A stretch of 64,000 nt of DNA from Cantharellus purpuraceus (Eukaryota; Basidiomycota; Agaricomycetes; Cantharellales; Hydnaceae), in NCBI GenBank assembly GCA_025174535.1, contig JALBUN010000002.1:62001-126000 (forward strand), in the 5' to 3' direction. This document shows, in pieces, positions 13,206 through 24,983 of this stretch (its first letter is position 1; every line of letters begins with the position of its first letter). The notes beneath the pieces are model-generated. The model did no database searches and had not been told where the DNA came from. It saw only the letters and a list, made by a program, of their open reading frames with translations. Both the position numbers and the translations under genes were made by a program.

Positions 13206-14515
13206 CTACGCAAACACATATTGCCAGAAAGGGAGGTGATTCTTGGCGGACACTCGTGGGTTTACAATTCGACGAGTGCTTCGGCGAACAGAGCGCGAAG
13301 GAGAACAGGATGGGGAAGACATAGCTCGAGTACGTCGCCTTAATAGTGCTGACTCCCAATCACGACTCTCTTCCATAGTCAGAGATTCTACACTGATTGA
13401 AAGGGTATCATCTTCATGCTCGTTTCCTGATGACACCAAATCATCTAACTGTGGTCTCTCCAGAGTGCGAACTCGAGATTCATGGCTCTCTCTCCGTGTT
13501 AAATTGCTGTCGAGAGTGGAACGCGTCAAAGCACCCCCCTCTAATCCAAATGCAATATCGGACGCTACATCAGAGTCCTCTGCATCCATCGTGACGGACA
13601 ATGCATCAACATCACTTGCGGGTGGAGTATCCAATACGCCTGGAGCTGTAAAATCAGGACGAGTCACATTGGGCCGTAAGAGGTGGGTGAGCCGCAAATC
13701 TCTTTCAACTCCCGGTGTTGTTTTGCCTATTTCAATCGGATCACCCTCCTGGTTTCGAGGACCTAATCGTACTCACTGAACGACACAACGCCGTGAAATC
13801 GCGCGACGCAATGCAGAAGGAAACGCGGATAGTCGTCGTCAATTCGCCATATCAGCTCTGTAGGAGAACGATGGACTTCAATGATTGATAGAGAAGAGCC
13901 TAATGGCCTGCCCATGGCCCCTGGGAGTGGATGAACATGCTGAGAGTCGGGCGAAATCAAGACGCCACCCATTTCAAGCCATTCCATCATTTCCTGCTCA
14001 ATGTCGAGAACAATCTGTTCGGCTCGCGGACCCGACCTTCTCAACTCTCTTCGAACTCCTTTGAGACTCAGTGAATATCGACCGGCATTTGCAGAAATGG
14101 GATCACGGTGTGGCACTGAGGCAGAGGGTGCGGAAAGATGTCGCGGAATGAAAGGGGGCAGTGGCTTGGGGAAGGTAGAGCGGGGAATGGATAAACTCAA
14201 AGAAAAATCTTTGGCGGAAGGTTTCACTATATATCCATTCCCTACGAAACGAGCTACCACGATCGAAACGTGTCAGGTGCCATTGATCATCTAGCGAGCT
14301 GGCCGGGTCTCACAGTTCTCTCTTCGTCTGACCCATCGCTTGCCTTCCTTCCCATTATAACTGTCCTGTCTGGCCTTTGCTTTCATAGATAAGCGTCTGC
14401 TTTCTTCATTAATTTGAGAAACATCACTAGGTGTTTCATTGCAGATTATTTGGGGGGCTGTCGGGATATCTGCCGGGACATCTGCCATTGGCAAAGAGTC
14501 CTGACCCATAAGCAT
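13206..14515 (-). CDS. R3H-domain protein with R3H-associated N-terminal region
   Basis: Putative single-stranded nucleic-acid-binding protein. Three exons are visible: about 14515-14320, ending WVRRREN; a second starting SRFVGNGYIVKPS (intron with donor T|GTGAGA and acceptor GTAG at about 14262); and, after an intron with donor A|GTGAGT, a last exon starting KTTPGVERDLRLTHLL. The pattern RRENSRFVGNGYIV followed by RRSGPRAEQIVLDIEQEM fits the R3H-associated N-terminal domain. PRFLLHCVARFHGVVSFS then resembles an R3H motif (R-x3-H-C-x-A-R-F). The C-terminus is acidic and Ser/Thr-rich and ends WQYVFA. The start at 14515 is the first in-frame ATG after an upstream stop, but a further 5' exon cannot be excluded. 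The domain call rests on recognition only. Confidence 0.6.
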
Positions 14516-14613
14516 GAATGGAAAGATCGGAGAAAGCCGTGGCTGTGCTGTTGGTACACAAATTAAGTGTCGACAGACACTATCCTACATCCTGATTATA
14601 ACATGGACCAAGC

Positions 14614-16314
14614 TCATCCTGACCTGAACATAGGTTTGTTCATTTGCTCTCGCAAACGTCCCACCGTCAGTAGCATTGCGTTGAATTTCTCCCAAGTCAT
14701 GACGCCTGGCCCACCTGGGGGAACCTTTCGAAGCTGCCAACCGCCTAGTTTCAAACGTGTCTGCCTGTTGATTTCATTTTGTGAACTCTTAGCATTCGAC
14801 GATCTGGGATTGTTATGGGAATTATCATCAGGCCGATCAGTCCTAGTTGCAGCAACTTGTGGTCGAAGTTCTGTTATACGCTGGCTTGGGTCAGCTTGAC
14901 TGGGATATGGTAGCCCTGGAAACCACACGGTTGATGCTTTATTTGCTGACCATTGGAAACAACCACACACCTGCACAGTTCATCTTCCCGTGTGTTGCCC
15001 CTTCCTGACGCGTCGCCTTCAAGCTTGATCTCGAACGAGCGAAACTTGGCTCTTTCCACGCAATGGTATCGTGTCCCACTCTCTCTATCTCTACTTCATC
15101 TGTCGACCTTCTTCTCTTTTGTCTTTTTGTTGGTGGTTCAACTTCTTCGTCACGTTTTTGGGGGAAGGCTGTCGCAGAAGACTCGACCAGCGTCCGCTTT
15201 CTGCCACGATTGGCTTCGGCTGAACTAATTGATAAGGTGAAAACATGCTGAACTGGCTTCCCTGGAGGATCATTGGATGAGCTGACACCTTGATTCATGC
15301 CGTCATCCCCAACAACGATGACAGGTTGTGTTGCATTTACAGACTCAACCTTATGAGGAGCGATGACACGTGGATGAAAAGGGAGATGGCCCGTCTCAGT
15401 GTTACCTGACATCAAGATTCGTTGTGCGGCCTCATCATCGGTATCCAATTGATTCTCCTTGGGATCTACTGTGCTGTCACCTTGCGTTTGTGTCACATCC
15501 TGCTCTTCACTCGCTGATAGCTCTGGAAGCATAGGTGGAGCCTTCGGGTAGGAGGATTCTGGAACAACGTTCTGTGTGGCTATACCTTGACGATTCAGTT
15601 GATTAGGGATCGAATGTTGTGATATGGATGGCTGTGTCAATGATAAAGATTGAGAATACGACCGAGATTGCGAGTGGGAACCGGAGATGTCAGAATCCGG
15701 GACTAAAACTACAGGATTGTGAATCCGCGCTGGTGAAAGGGGATGATGCTCGGCGCGCTGAATATTTGCGTTTGGTGGCAATGTGGGGCTGGATGGTAAT
15801 GGACACTGTTCCCTAAGCACAGAAGCATCTTCCATTTGTTTCTGGGCTTGAGGTTCCTTCCCATGGCCGGCTGATGGTGTCTCCTCTCTTGCCTCGGATT
15901 CCCCTTCCTCCCCGCCATCGTGTAGATTGACGGAGCCTTCTTGCTTCAAAGGTGAAGATGGGCGCCTTGACAACAGTGATTCACTATCATCCGCCTCGGC
16001 TTCATGTTTCAAATTAGTCCTTTGAGACACAGACCAGTGGCTGGGTGTGCTTGGGCCACCTAAATGAATATGACGTGAAGTCGGGGAAGGAGGGTGGTGT
16101 TTGAGGGGTATAGGTGTGGTTTGTTGTGCTGGGTCGAGAGAATTCTAGTGAGTGGTGAGGAGACCGGAAGTAGACTGACTTGCCTAAGGATTCGTGCTTT
16201 GAGGTAGGTGACTGTTGCGCTGAAGGAGGAAGGTCCTGGCCGAAGACTGGCGTATATTAGACATTGCCGAGGTTTACTTCCTGGGCACAACGAACCAGTT
16301 ACTTTTTCCAACAT
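14614..16314 (-). CDS. S/P-rich nuclear protein, possibly the C-terminal part of the TPP1-like gene upstream
   Basis: One long open exon (about 16144 down to 14966) begins NSLDPAQQTTPIPLKHH and is rich in Ser, Pro, Gln and Glu. It carries a bipartite basic stretch, PPTKRQKRRRS, that looks like a nuclear localisation signal. A clean intron (donor GCAG|GTGTGT, acceptor TTCCAG) joins it to a last exon with RQTRLKLGGWQLRKVPPGG and MTWEKFNAMLLTVGRLREQM, a conserved-looking tail ending at 14614. The 5' end is uncertain. An ATG at 16314 could start it through a very short 35-nt intron, or the exon may splice from the TPP1-like exons at 16356-17302, making one gene. The same strand, the near-absent gap and the lack of a good start favour a single gene. 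Confidence 0.5.
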
Positions 16315-16355
16315 CTGACGTTGGTCCTTTGATATTTTGTGACATTCATAGGTTA

Positions 16356-17302
16356 ATACCAGTCCCTTGGCATATGGATGTCAAGATCAGAGTTCGAACA
16401 TCTTGTAAAGAACAAACACGACTTCACCAAGTCTCTGACTTTTATCATCCACTGCTTATGTCGTTGCCTGTCGGCAAATGCTTTCCCGTTGGACTTGGAA
16501 GAGCTGACATCAACCTTGAATATAGTGTCTACTCGAGGAGGAGCCTCAAGATCCTCCTTTACACTTAAATGTTTCGTTTCTTTCTCTTTCGCATCGCGCT
16601 GAAGACGTTCTAGCTGTAGTACATTCCTGAGGCAGCAGTCTCAAATCAAACAATCGAATGCTGCTATTTCGGTTCACATACCCTCCAGAGCCTTGCCTGA
16701 GCCCTTCTAACCAACGCCGCATTGGTTCCTCTTTGGTCACACATCTAGGATCTCCAAACATTGCCTCCCCTTCCGACCCTGCCACTTCAACTTGATCCAC
16801 GACAAGAGCGAGCGTCGACTCGACTTCGAGACCCTTGCCATTCTTAGTAGGTGGTTGGCACAAGAAAGGCCGTGAACACCTGATGCTGGCTACGCCCCAC
16901 CTTCTAGAAGTAAGTCGACGCCCAGCGTTTCTTCTGCCGAGTGGATTCACAATCAGCTCAACAAGCCTAGCAACTAGGATACGAACAGATCGCTATTGAA
17001 AGACTTGACCGCCTCCATGGTGAAGCGAACAGTCACAAAATGCGTCTTATCTGATACATCCGCCCAGACCCACTCTTCAGGTGATTCTGGAAGAGTGCGG
17101 AACTGCGGGGTGAGTTAACGATTACCACAAAACTCAGTATGATAGAAACGGGACTCGCGTTAATGATTTGAACCTTACCCTTCTTAGGATGTAACGATGC
17201 AAGCTGACCGCCATGTTGCTCAGCAAATGCAATAAGATATCCAAGGAGCCATGCTTTTCGTATACTATCCGACATGACAGTAGCGAACGCGTTCAATGAC
17301 AT
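16356..17302 (-). CDS. Candidate TPP1/Tpz1-like shelterin subunit (OB-fold region)
   Basis: Reverse-strand exons that look like the TPP1/Est3 OB-fold domain of telomere proteins. Exon 1 contains MSDSIRKAWLLGYLIAF and HPKK. Splicing GTAAGG to the acceptor TTCCAG at about 17092 gives ESPEEWVWADVSDKTHFVTVRFTMEA, where WADVSDxxHxVxVRFT resembles the core strand pattern of TPP1. A later exon carries GRRLTSRRWGVASI, then LVVDQVEVAGSEGEAMFGDP and RRWLEGLRQGSGG. A donor GTATGT leads to an exon starting NVLQLERLQRDAKE that stays open to about 16356. One internal splice (about 16940-17000) could not be resolved. If correct, the protein would tether a POT1-like factor at chromosome ends. Homology is inferred from pattern, not from a search. 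An E-box CACGTG at about 17307 abuts the start. Confidence 0.5.
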
Positions 17303-17488
17303 CACGTGATGTGAATTATATCACGCATCAGGATGTATTTCAGATCCCAGGAAGATTAATTATGGTGCGACGAAATCACAGACGTGAAGCCAGACGTAAT
17401 TGATTGAAGTAGAATTAAGTCGTGAAAGGCATAATTGCCATGGTATCAAAGTCCACACACAAGGCGTTAAACGAAGTGGTTTAAGCAC

Positions 17489-18311
<823 letters not shown>

Positions 18312-18438
18312 TGTTTAGATTGTGCGAACGATGTGGTGTAAAGAGCGGCAGTGGGTCAAGCAATAAAGGACAGGACAAACCGATGTCGTGCGCGAGTAGA
18401 ACCGTTTGGAGCAGTGGACTCGGAGATTGAATTTTAGG

Positions 18439-19812
18439 ATGCGTCCTGTTTTATATGGTGCGACCAGAGTTAGACGACCTTACGCTCCACTGGGGTTGTG
18501 TGCCAGCGTGATACTTCGTGGTTTCACGTCAGGCGTTGTTGAAGGGTTTACCGCTGCCGTCGGTAACACGCCTTTGGTAGATCATCTATCTTCCATCTCC
18601 CCGGCCAACGTCGTTCATTTTGCCATAGATCCATCTTAAATCACTTTCTGAGCGAACTGGTTGCACTATTCTTGGAAAGGCAGAATTTCAGAATCCAGGC
18701 GGTAGTGTGAAGGATCGCGCGGCGCTAGGCATCGTACGAGATGCGGAGGATAAAGGTCGGTATGTGTACCCTCGTACTATACAGGCTATCATTGGCTCAA
18801 CGATGCTATTAGCTTGAAGCCGGGCGGAACCGTTATTGAAGGCACTGCTGGGAACACTGGAATAGGTCTCGCCCATGTCTGTAGAGCGAGAGGCTACAAA
18901 TGCGTGATTTATATGCCTAACACTCAGGCAAGTCAAATCCTCCCAGAAGTATTTGTCAATTCTAATGACACTATCCTCAGAGTCAAGAGAAGATAGATCT
19001 CCTTCGGATGCTCGGTGCAGACGTGCGACCCGTCCCTGCTGTGGCATACGAGAACCCGCAGAACTATAATCATCAAGCACGCGATTATTCCAGAACAGTC
19101 GCCAATAGCGTGTGGACTGACCAGTTTGACAACACCTCCAATGCCTACGCACATTATATTTCTACAGGACCCGAAATCTGGCAACAAACAGGTGGAAATT
19201 TAGACGGCTTTATCTGCGCTACAGGCACCGGCGGTACACTTGCCGGTGTTGGCCGGTTTTTACGAGAGAAAAGTGGCGGCAAGGTTCAAACATGGCTTGC
19301 GGACCCTCCTGGAAGTGTCTTGTATAGCTACATTTCAAGCGGGGGCAAGCTCATTGAACGCTCGGGAAGCTCCATCACTGAAGGTATGTTTATTGTTTTT
19401 CGTTCATCACAATAACATAAATTCTTCCGTTCAGGTATTGGACAGGGTCGTATAACGAATAACCTTGGCATGGAGATCGACCATATATCAGGAGCTTTGC
19501 ACATACCGGATTCTAAGTCTGTTGCCATGGTTTACGGACTATTAGACAAGGAAGGCTTGTACCTCGGTGCAAGTTCTGCGCTTAATGTGGTTGCTGCTGT
19601 TGAACTAGCACAGAAGCTCGGCCGAGGTATGCAAGTCAGTCACCCTTTTTCAACGAAAGCTCATTAACAGCCCAGGTTCTACCGTGGTCACGATCTTGTG
19701 TGACGGTGCATATCGGTATCAAAGTCGGTTGTTTTCCAAGAAGTGGCTGGAAGCAAAGGGCCTAGCTGATGCCATACCGGACCACCTCAAGAAGTACGCA
19801 GTGTTAGACTAG
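18439..19812 (+). CDS. Cysteine synthase-like PLP enzyme (fungal cysteine synthase 2 type)
   Basis: PLP-dependent beta-substituting enzyme that makes cysteine from O-acetylserine and sulfide, or a close relative. Six exons (18439-18576, 18629-18759, 18813-18927, 18981-19383, 19435-19626, 19676-19812) give 371 residues. The PLP lysine is in [11 protein letters not shown]; phosphate-binding motifs are [11 protein letters not shown] and GTGGTLAG. An N-terminal extension of about 40 residues with a hydrophobic stretch, before VGNTPLIHLKSL, fits the fungal cysteine synthase 2 group, whose yeast relative YGR012W is at the mitochondrial outer membrane. The third intron (18928-18980) uses a GC-AG pair, CAG|GCAAGT. 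Substrate use cannot be told from sequence. Confidence 0.9.
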
Positions 19813-20308
19813 TCAAATTGGACTCATGGCCTGGCACTTCATCTGAAAGCATAGCTTCGATCAAGTATACATTAGGCTACATATGTATTCTTGGAATGCG
19901 TAGTAGATGGTTTTGCGCGTACGTGTCGTCCGATGGACCGTACAATAAATATCTCAAGTTGTCAGGGGGCTGTGGTGCAAGTGACATAGATCGACTCCTC
20001 AGGCCTCAAGTACTTCTCTGGACTCGTTTATGTACATGCCATAGATGAGTCAGACATGGCACAAACGGTTCTACAAGTGCTTTTTCCACCTAGTTGCTGC
20101 GTCAATAGGTTTCTGATCATCTCAAGGCGTCATTTGCATCGGGTAGAGTTTTTGTCCCCAGCCAAATGTTTCGTTGGGGCCATACTATATTTACCGCTGG
20201 CGTTGCGTGAGTGGCCAGCCCAGGCTTCAAGCTTCAAACGTCGTTCATCCGAGTCATACTCCTGAGGCCTCAAACCTCCGTGTTAGATGACCTATAAAGC
20301 CATATGTT
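19813..20308. other. Intergenic region before the aspartic protease
   Basis: About 500 bp with no supportable gene. It holds the cysteine synthase 3' region and the protease promoter. Short frames on the plus strand show no domain. Confidence 0.4.
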
Positions 20309-22201
20309 ATGGACTCGTGGCGCCAACTTCAAACTTGCGTTTGCCCGATGTTGGTCATTACGTTTATTCACATATTCATTCTCCTTCCAATCATTACTGC
20401 AATGGATGTGTTTCCTTCGCATCATGGATGGACAAGTCTCACTCCTCTAGCTAGTGCAACATATGCCATGCTTTCAAAACCTTCACCCTCGAATGTTGCT
20501 CGTTCGGTCGGGTCTGAATCTCAAAACCCAACAGCTCTTTTCCAGCAACTGTCCTCCAATGCTAGTAGCTCTGCTGTTAACTCGACGGATAGCGAGATTT
20601 CTTTGTTCGATCCTTCATTTCCGGTCTGTTTTGCTGCATATTGGCTTCTTGAAGCACTCATGGGGTAGCATAGCAACAGGAGTTGAAAGCCGTAATGGCC
20701 AAATACTCCCCAGCGTCAAGGTATCTGGAAGGGCAAGATTTATCACCTTTGCCAAACTTCACATCTCTCTCCAACTTTCTCGGCACCGATGATCAGTCCA
20801 CTGTGCGCATCTATGTCACCTAACCTATTGTCAATTTAATATCGTGTCACTGTCTAGCAAGCAACGGGCTCAAGCTTCGTATGGGGTCTACAGACGTATG
20901 GTGGGGATATTGCCTACTATGGACCGTTCAGATTAGGGACTCGCCCCCAGGCCGTCCTACTTGATGTCGACACAGGCTCCGCTGATCTCTGGGTTGCTAC
21001 TCACTGTACCGATTGTGACTCTGGAAAAGCACACTTCAGTCCTCCTGACAGTTCGACGTATTCTGATACTGGACAGTCTTTTGCTGTAGCCTATGTGATC
21101 TCTTGCTCTCTCTGTGGTTCACTAGTCTTCTCCATCTCACGGTGGACTTGATAATAGGGCACCGGGGAAGTTGAAGGTAGGCTTGCTCAGGAGACAGTCA
21201 CATTGGGGCCAATGTCTATTCGCCAGCAGTATTTTGGTGCCGTCTCCAAAGTATCTGAACACTTCGCGACTGTGCCGTTCGTAGGGATTATTGGTCCGTC
21301 TGACCGATGCACTGCAAGTGCACTTCTCAGATTTCACTTTCAGGCATGGCTTTTAGCTCCATTTCTGTATCGCGCCAGCCGACTTTCATGGAGCGGTTGA
21401 TACAGGAGGGCCAAGTGAATGTTGCGGCTTTCAGTGTTCACTTAACACGCCACCAACCACACTACCAACCACGAACATCCGAGGTTTGCATAGGGTGTTA
21501 TGACCCGTCGAAGTATATTGGCACCATCTTTTGGAATCCTGTCGTCTCACAGACTTATTGGAGCCTTTCATTAAACAACATACAAGTTGGCGGAGTTAAC
21601 ACAGCGCCGCGGAGAGTCACTGCCGTTTGTCCAGGCCGTATTTTACACGGTTCGGTCTGCATTAACTTTATTGATACAGGCAATCGACACGGGTACCTCC
21701 TTAATCTATATCCCACAAGATCTCGCAGATTCCTTGTATGGCCAAATACCAGGCGCGAGCCGTGCTCCGGAGTATGGTCCAGGATTATATACATACCCAT
21801 GTGTCTCCCGTCCCAGCATCTCCCTTGTTTTTGGCAGTCAGCCCTACTCGATCAATCTGCAAGATTTCAATCTTGGCATGACAGCAACCTCTGGAAGGTA
21901 AGTCTCTATGTACCATGAGGATTTGGAGCATATTTTGTCATGTAATGTCTGCTGATTTATATTCTACTCCTTCATATAATACCGCGGATAGAAATTGTAT
22001 CGGAGGTATTCTTGCGACAAATGGCCACGTCTCACCAAATCTGGCTATTATCGGCGATGAGTTCCTCAAGTCCTGTGCGTATCTGGTTTTCAGCGTCGTT
22101 CGTCCAAGCAAGGACTGACTATTCAGGCGACAGGGTACTCGATTTATGACTACGGCCAGGGGTCACGCATTGGCTTCGCAATGTCAATCAACAATCATTA
22201 G
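20309..22201 (+). CDS. Pepsin-like aspartic protease (A1 family), secreted or membrane-associated
   Basis: Acid endopeptidase. Eight exons (20309-20623, 20674-20802, 20858-21094, 21158-21293, 21344-21624, 21680-21897, 21992-22074, 22134-22201) give 488 residues. The N-terminus MDSWRQLQTCVCPMLVITF continues into a strongly hydrophobic stretch that works as a signal peptide or anchor, followed by a Ser-rich propeptide. Both catalytic aspartates are present, in LLDVDTGSADLWVA and AIDTGTSLIYIP. The flap region is YGTGEVEG, and IIGDEFLKSWYSIYDYG is the C-terminal lobe signature. Cysteines CTDC and the pair around TYPCVSRPS/RNCIGG could form disulfides. No GPI signal is seen at the C-terminus. The acceptor of intron 2 could also be three bases further on (AAG). 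Confidence 0.92.
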
Positions 22202-22430
22202 CCGTAGATAAAGCAATGCGTTAGTCATGAAATGCGAGACAGTACAGATGCAGAATAAGAGCATGGACTCCTGAAAACATAACAGACCTTGTCCACCAGT
22301 CAACAAAGAAACGTAACGTGGACAACAAGAAAATTCTACAATGTTCAAAAAATACTACTGTAAAGACAATAATCATAAAGATGATTGGACCGGTATAAGG
22401 AAGAGACTACAAACCAGATACTAGTAGCAC
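22202..22430. other. Short convergent intergenic region
   Basis: About 230 bp between the stops of the protease and the LRR gene. It is AT-rich and contains candidate polyadenylation-type sequences; no gene is seen. Confidence 0.3.
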
Positions 22431-24680
22431 TTAGCTCCTCCGAGTTATCCCTTCGTCAGAGCTGCCAAGGTGTGTCTGGCTTAATACCTTGAGCCAACTG
22501 TCTCCTACCTCGTTCCGCAAGGCTTCAATTCGCTTCCGGAATTTCTCTGCCTCTGATATAGCGGGGTACGCTGTTGAGCCCTCGGCGCTTTCCTCCCCCT
22601 CCCGGTGTCGTTCGGGGAATCCTGAAGATGCAGATGCAGGCTCATACATGGACGGAGATAGGCGAACACGTCTCTTGTTAGACTTGACAGACGAAATTGT
22701 CCGAGACGCACCCGCGCCTTGGCGGATACGTGAGATTGCAGTCGGCGACTCGCTAGTTGGCGAGCGCACCAAGGATGGTAAACCGTCTACAGTCAAGCTA
22801 GATATAAGATCTCCCGCTCTTGACGATATCTCTACCGCTGATGACGTGTTTCCTTCCGAGTCTTGTGCTGGGGTAGTCAATTCATTTCTGCTCAGATGTC
22901 TGGGAGTGCTTGGGGATAACTGTACATTGTGCCGCAAAACGCCCACGTCAGAACTATGTCGTCCATGAGACTTGTCAATGCCACGGGACTCGCGACGCAA
23001 ATCATCGATGCTGTCTTTGTCATTGAGATCCACAATCCTCTTGTTTTTCCGCCGCCGCGCCTTTGGTTGAGGTGTAGGTTCGGGGGTGGACGCAACACTG
23101 TGGACAGCCGATAACGCTGGCGAAGGCCGAGGTGATTGCGCCACGATGTATGGCGAACCTGGAGGGCTCGAATGCCCGTTCGTATGAGTATTGGAAGGTG
23201 AATGTGCGTGTGACAACGGTCTGCCATTGTGACCATGCAGATGTGTATCTCCATTTTGAACGACATGATATTTCATAGCTCTCCTCTCCATGAGGCCAGG
23301 AATACTTCCGTCCAGGAGGACCTCACGACCTTCCTTGGCAAACAAATCGAAACAGCGCACTCGCCAATCTTGATATAATTGCGTGCAAGGATTCCCAGTC
23401 ACCCACACCTCTTTCATTCCATCCAGAACAGCCACCCGGCCTATCTCACCGGTGTCTTCTACTCTGTTGTTCCTGAGGTCTATCCGAGAGAGGTGCTCCA
23501 ATCGTTCCAGTCCACATAGCGAATCAAGTCGATTTGACGAAATGTTGAGTGTCACTATGGAAGGAATCTGGGAATAGATTCCTAACACGGAATCGACCAT
23601 ATTATGGGCCACATTGAGTGACCTCAGACTTGGAAGTGTTGAAAGACTAGTAGGGATAGAAATCAAAAGGTTCGACGACAGATCCAGGGAGATTAAACTT
23701 GGAAACGCAGGTAAGGAGGGGAGGAATGTCAGGTTATTGTCAGACAATGATAGATGTGTCAAGAGTGACCACGCATAAGAAGGGAGCAGTGGTTCGGACA
23801 GTGCATCTTGTGAGAGAGAGTTCTCCTGCTCCGAGTCCTCAGGGACTGATGAGGGGAGCAAGGCAGAATGGAAAGATGAATGTCGCGAGCCATATGAAGG
23901 GGGACGATGGACAAGCCTTGGTCTCGCAACCCTGGTAGGGTTACCTTCTCGTCTTAATCTGTCGTCGATAACAGAGTCGACGAACAGATCAGAGACATCC
24001 TCCAACCCGCTCCGTTTGACAGTCAAACTCCTCAGCCCTAAGCTTAACAGATCCCATCCTATCAGAGTCCGGGGGTCAATGTCATGGCACTCTAGCGTCT
24101 GCAAATTCTTGAACGCATGCATAGGAATAGCGCTATCCGTAGGAGGATCGTCTGATAGCTCAGACACCACCTTGATGCCAGCTGCACGCACTCGAAGAGC
24201 TGGCAACTTGGTGAAAGCGCTGTAGAGGTACTTCAACTCCGCGTCCAAACTGGCTGGCACAGCACGACCGTACCAGCCGCCTCCTAGAGAGAACATGGAA
24301 ATGGAAGACATCGTGGAGCGAAACGAGGAGATAGAGCGAACGTCTGCTTTATCCTTCACGGCAAGCATAGCCAAATAGGACATGCTAGTAGGACGAGAAG
24401 GGTTCTGAACGCGAACGTCCAGGGGGCCAACATCTATCCCTAAACCCTCGAAACGCATGAGGAGATAGAATAAATGGTGTGGGTCCTCTGTAAATATCAA
24501 CGGTGTCTTCGGCTGTTCTGTGGCTCCCAGCCCAATCCAACCAAGAACGGAGGTCGATCCCGTAGGACGCCTTTGAGGGCCACGCTTAGATACTATGGCA
24601 GCATCTGCCAGACGGTGTTCGTGTGACCTGATGAATGCAGCTGTTCTTCTGATATATTCGTCGCCGTTTTCTTTATCCAT
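22431..24680 (-). CDS. Leucine-rich-repeat protein, intronless
   Basis: A 749-residue single-exon protein, unusual beside its intron-rich neighbours. After an N-terminal region of about 300 residues with a conserved-looking GWIGLGATEQPKTPLIFTED, five or six SDS22-type LRRs run from about residue 320 to 440: LTHLSLSDNNLTFLPSLPAF, LISLDLSSNLLISIPTSL, LRSLNVAHNMVDSV, IVTLNISSNRLDSLCGLERL, LSRIDLRNNRVEDTGE. The LRR cap with WVTGNPCTQLYQDWRVRCF follows. The C-terminal 300 residues are disordered, Ser/Pro-rich and basic (PKARRRKNKRIVDLND). The layout recalls fungal LRR proteins related to the kinase partner STK11IP and to S. pombe SPAC926.06c, but I cannot confirm orthology. It probably works as a scaffold. 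It is divergent from RAD23. Confidence 0.9.
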   Translation of the reverse strand: MDKENGDEYIRRTAAFIRSHEHRLADAAIVSKRGPQRRPTGSTSVLGWIGLGATEQPKTPLIFTEDPHHLFYLLMRFEGLGIDVGPLDVRVQNPSRPTSMSYLAMLAVKDKADVRSISSFRSTMSSISMFSLGGGWYGRAVPASLDAELKYLYSAFTKLPALRVRAAGIKVVSELSDDPPTDSAIPMHAFKNLQTLECHDIDPRTLIGWDLLSLGLRSLTVKRSGLEDVSDLFVDSVIDDRLRREGNPTRVARPRLVHRPPSYGSRHSSFHSALLPSSVPEDSEQENSLSQDALSEPLLPSYAWSLLTHLSLSDNNLTFLPSLPAFPSLISLDLSSNLLISIPTSLSTLPSLRSLNVAHNMVDSVLGIYSQIPSIVTLNISSNRLDSLCGLERLEHLSRIDLRNNRVEDTGEIGRVAVLDGMKEVWVTGNPCTQLYQDWRVRCFDLFAKEGREVLLDGSIPGLMERRAMKYHVVQNGDTHLHGHNGRPLSHAHSPSNTHTNGHSSPPGSPYIVAQSPRPSPALSAVHSVASTPEPTPQPKARRRKNKRIVDLNDKDSIDDLRRESRGIDKSHGRHSSDVGVLRHNVQLSPSTPRHLSRNELTTPAQDSEGNTSSAVEISSRAGDLISSLTVDGLPSLVRSPTSESPTAISRIRQGAGASRTISSVKSNKRRVRLSPSMYEPASASSGFPERHREGEESAEGSTAYPAISEAEKFRKRIEALRNEVGDSWLKVLSQTHLGSSDEGITRRS

Positions 24681-24983
24681 ATCAATGACTTGGGTCAGGT
24701 CCCGAGGTTGACCTCAATGTGATGCAGGCTCCAGTATCACTAACATTCTTAAATGAAGTGACAAGACATTCGAATAAAGCACGTACATGGGCGTAATCGT
24801 CGTGTAAACTTATTAGTAGCAACTAGCTTGTCGTCGTTTCACTCCTCACGGGCCGCACCACCTGGAGTTGTCGGAGTTCGGAATAATCGAACGCGTGCGT
24901 CAGCCTCACTCTACACGCCACTACTGTGGTGTTTTCTACCACCAGCTACACTGCTTGGTCTCTACTAGCTTAGGTTGATCGTT

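Noticed and set aside
13243..13779. Long plus-strand open frame of 178 codons
   Set aside because: It lies antisense to the R3H-protein exons, which have splice signals and domain motifs; no domain on this strand.
20309..22201. Broken protease gene because of many short frames
   Set aside because: Eight exons splice to an exact multiple of three with both catalytic motifs intact.
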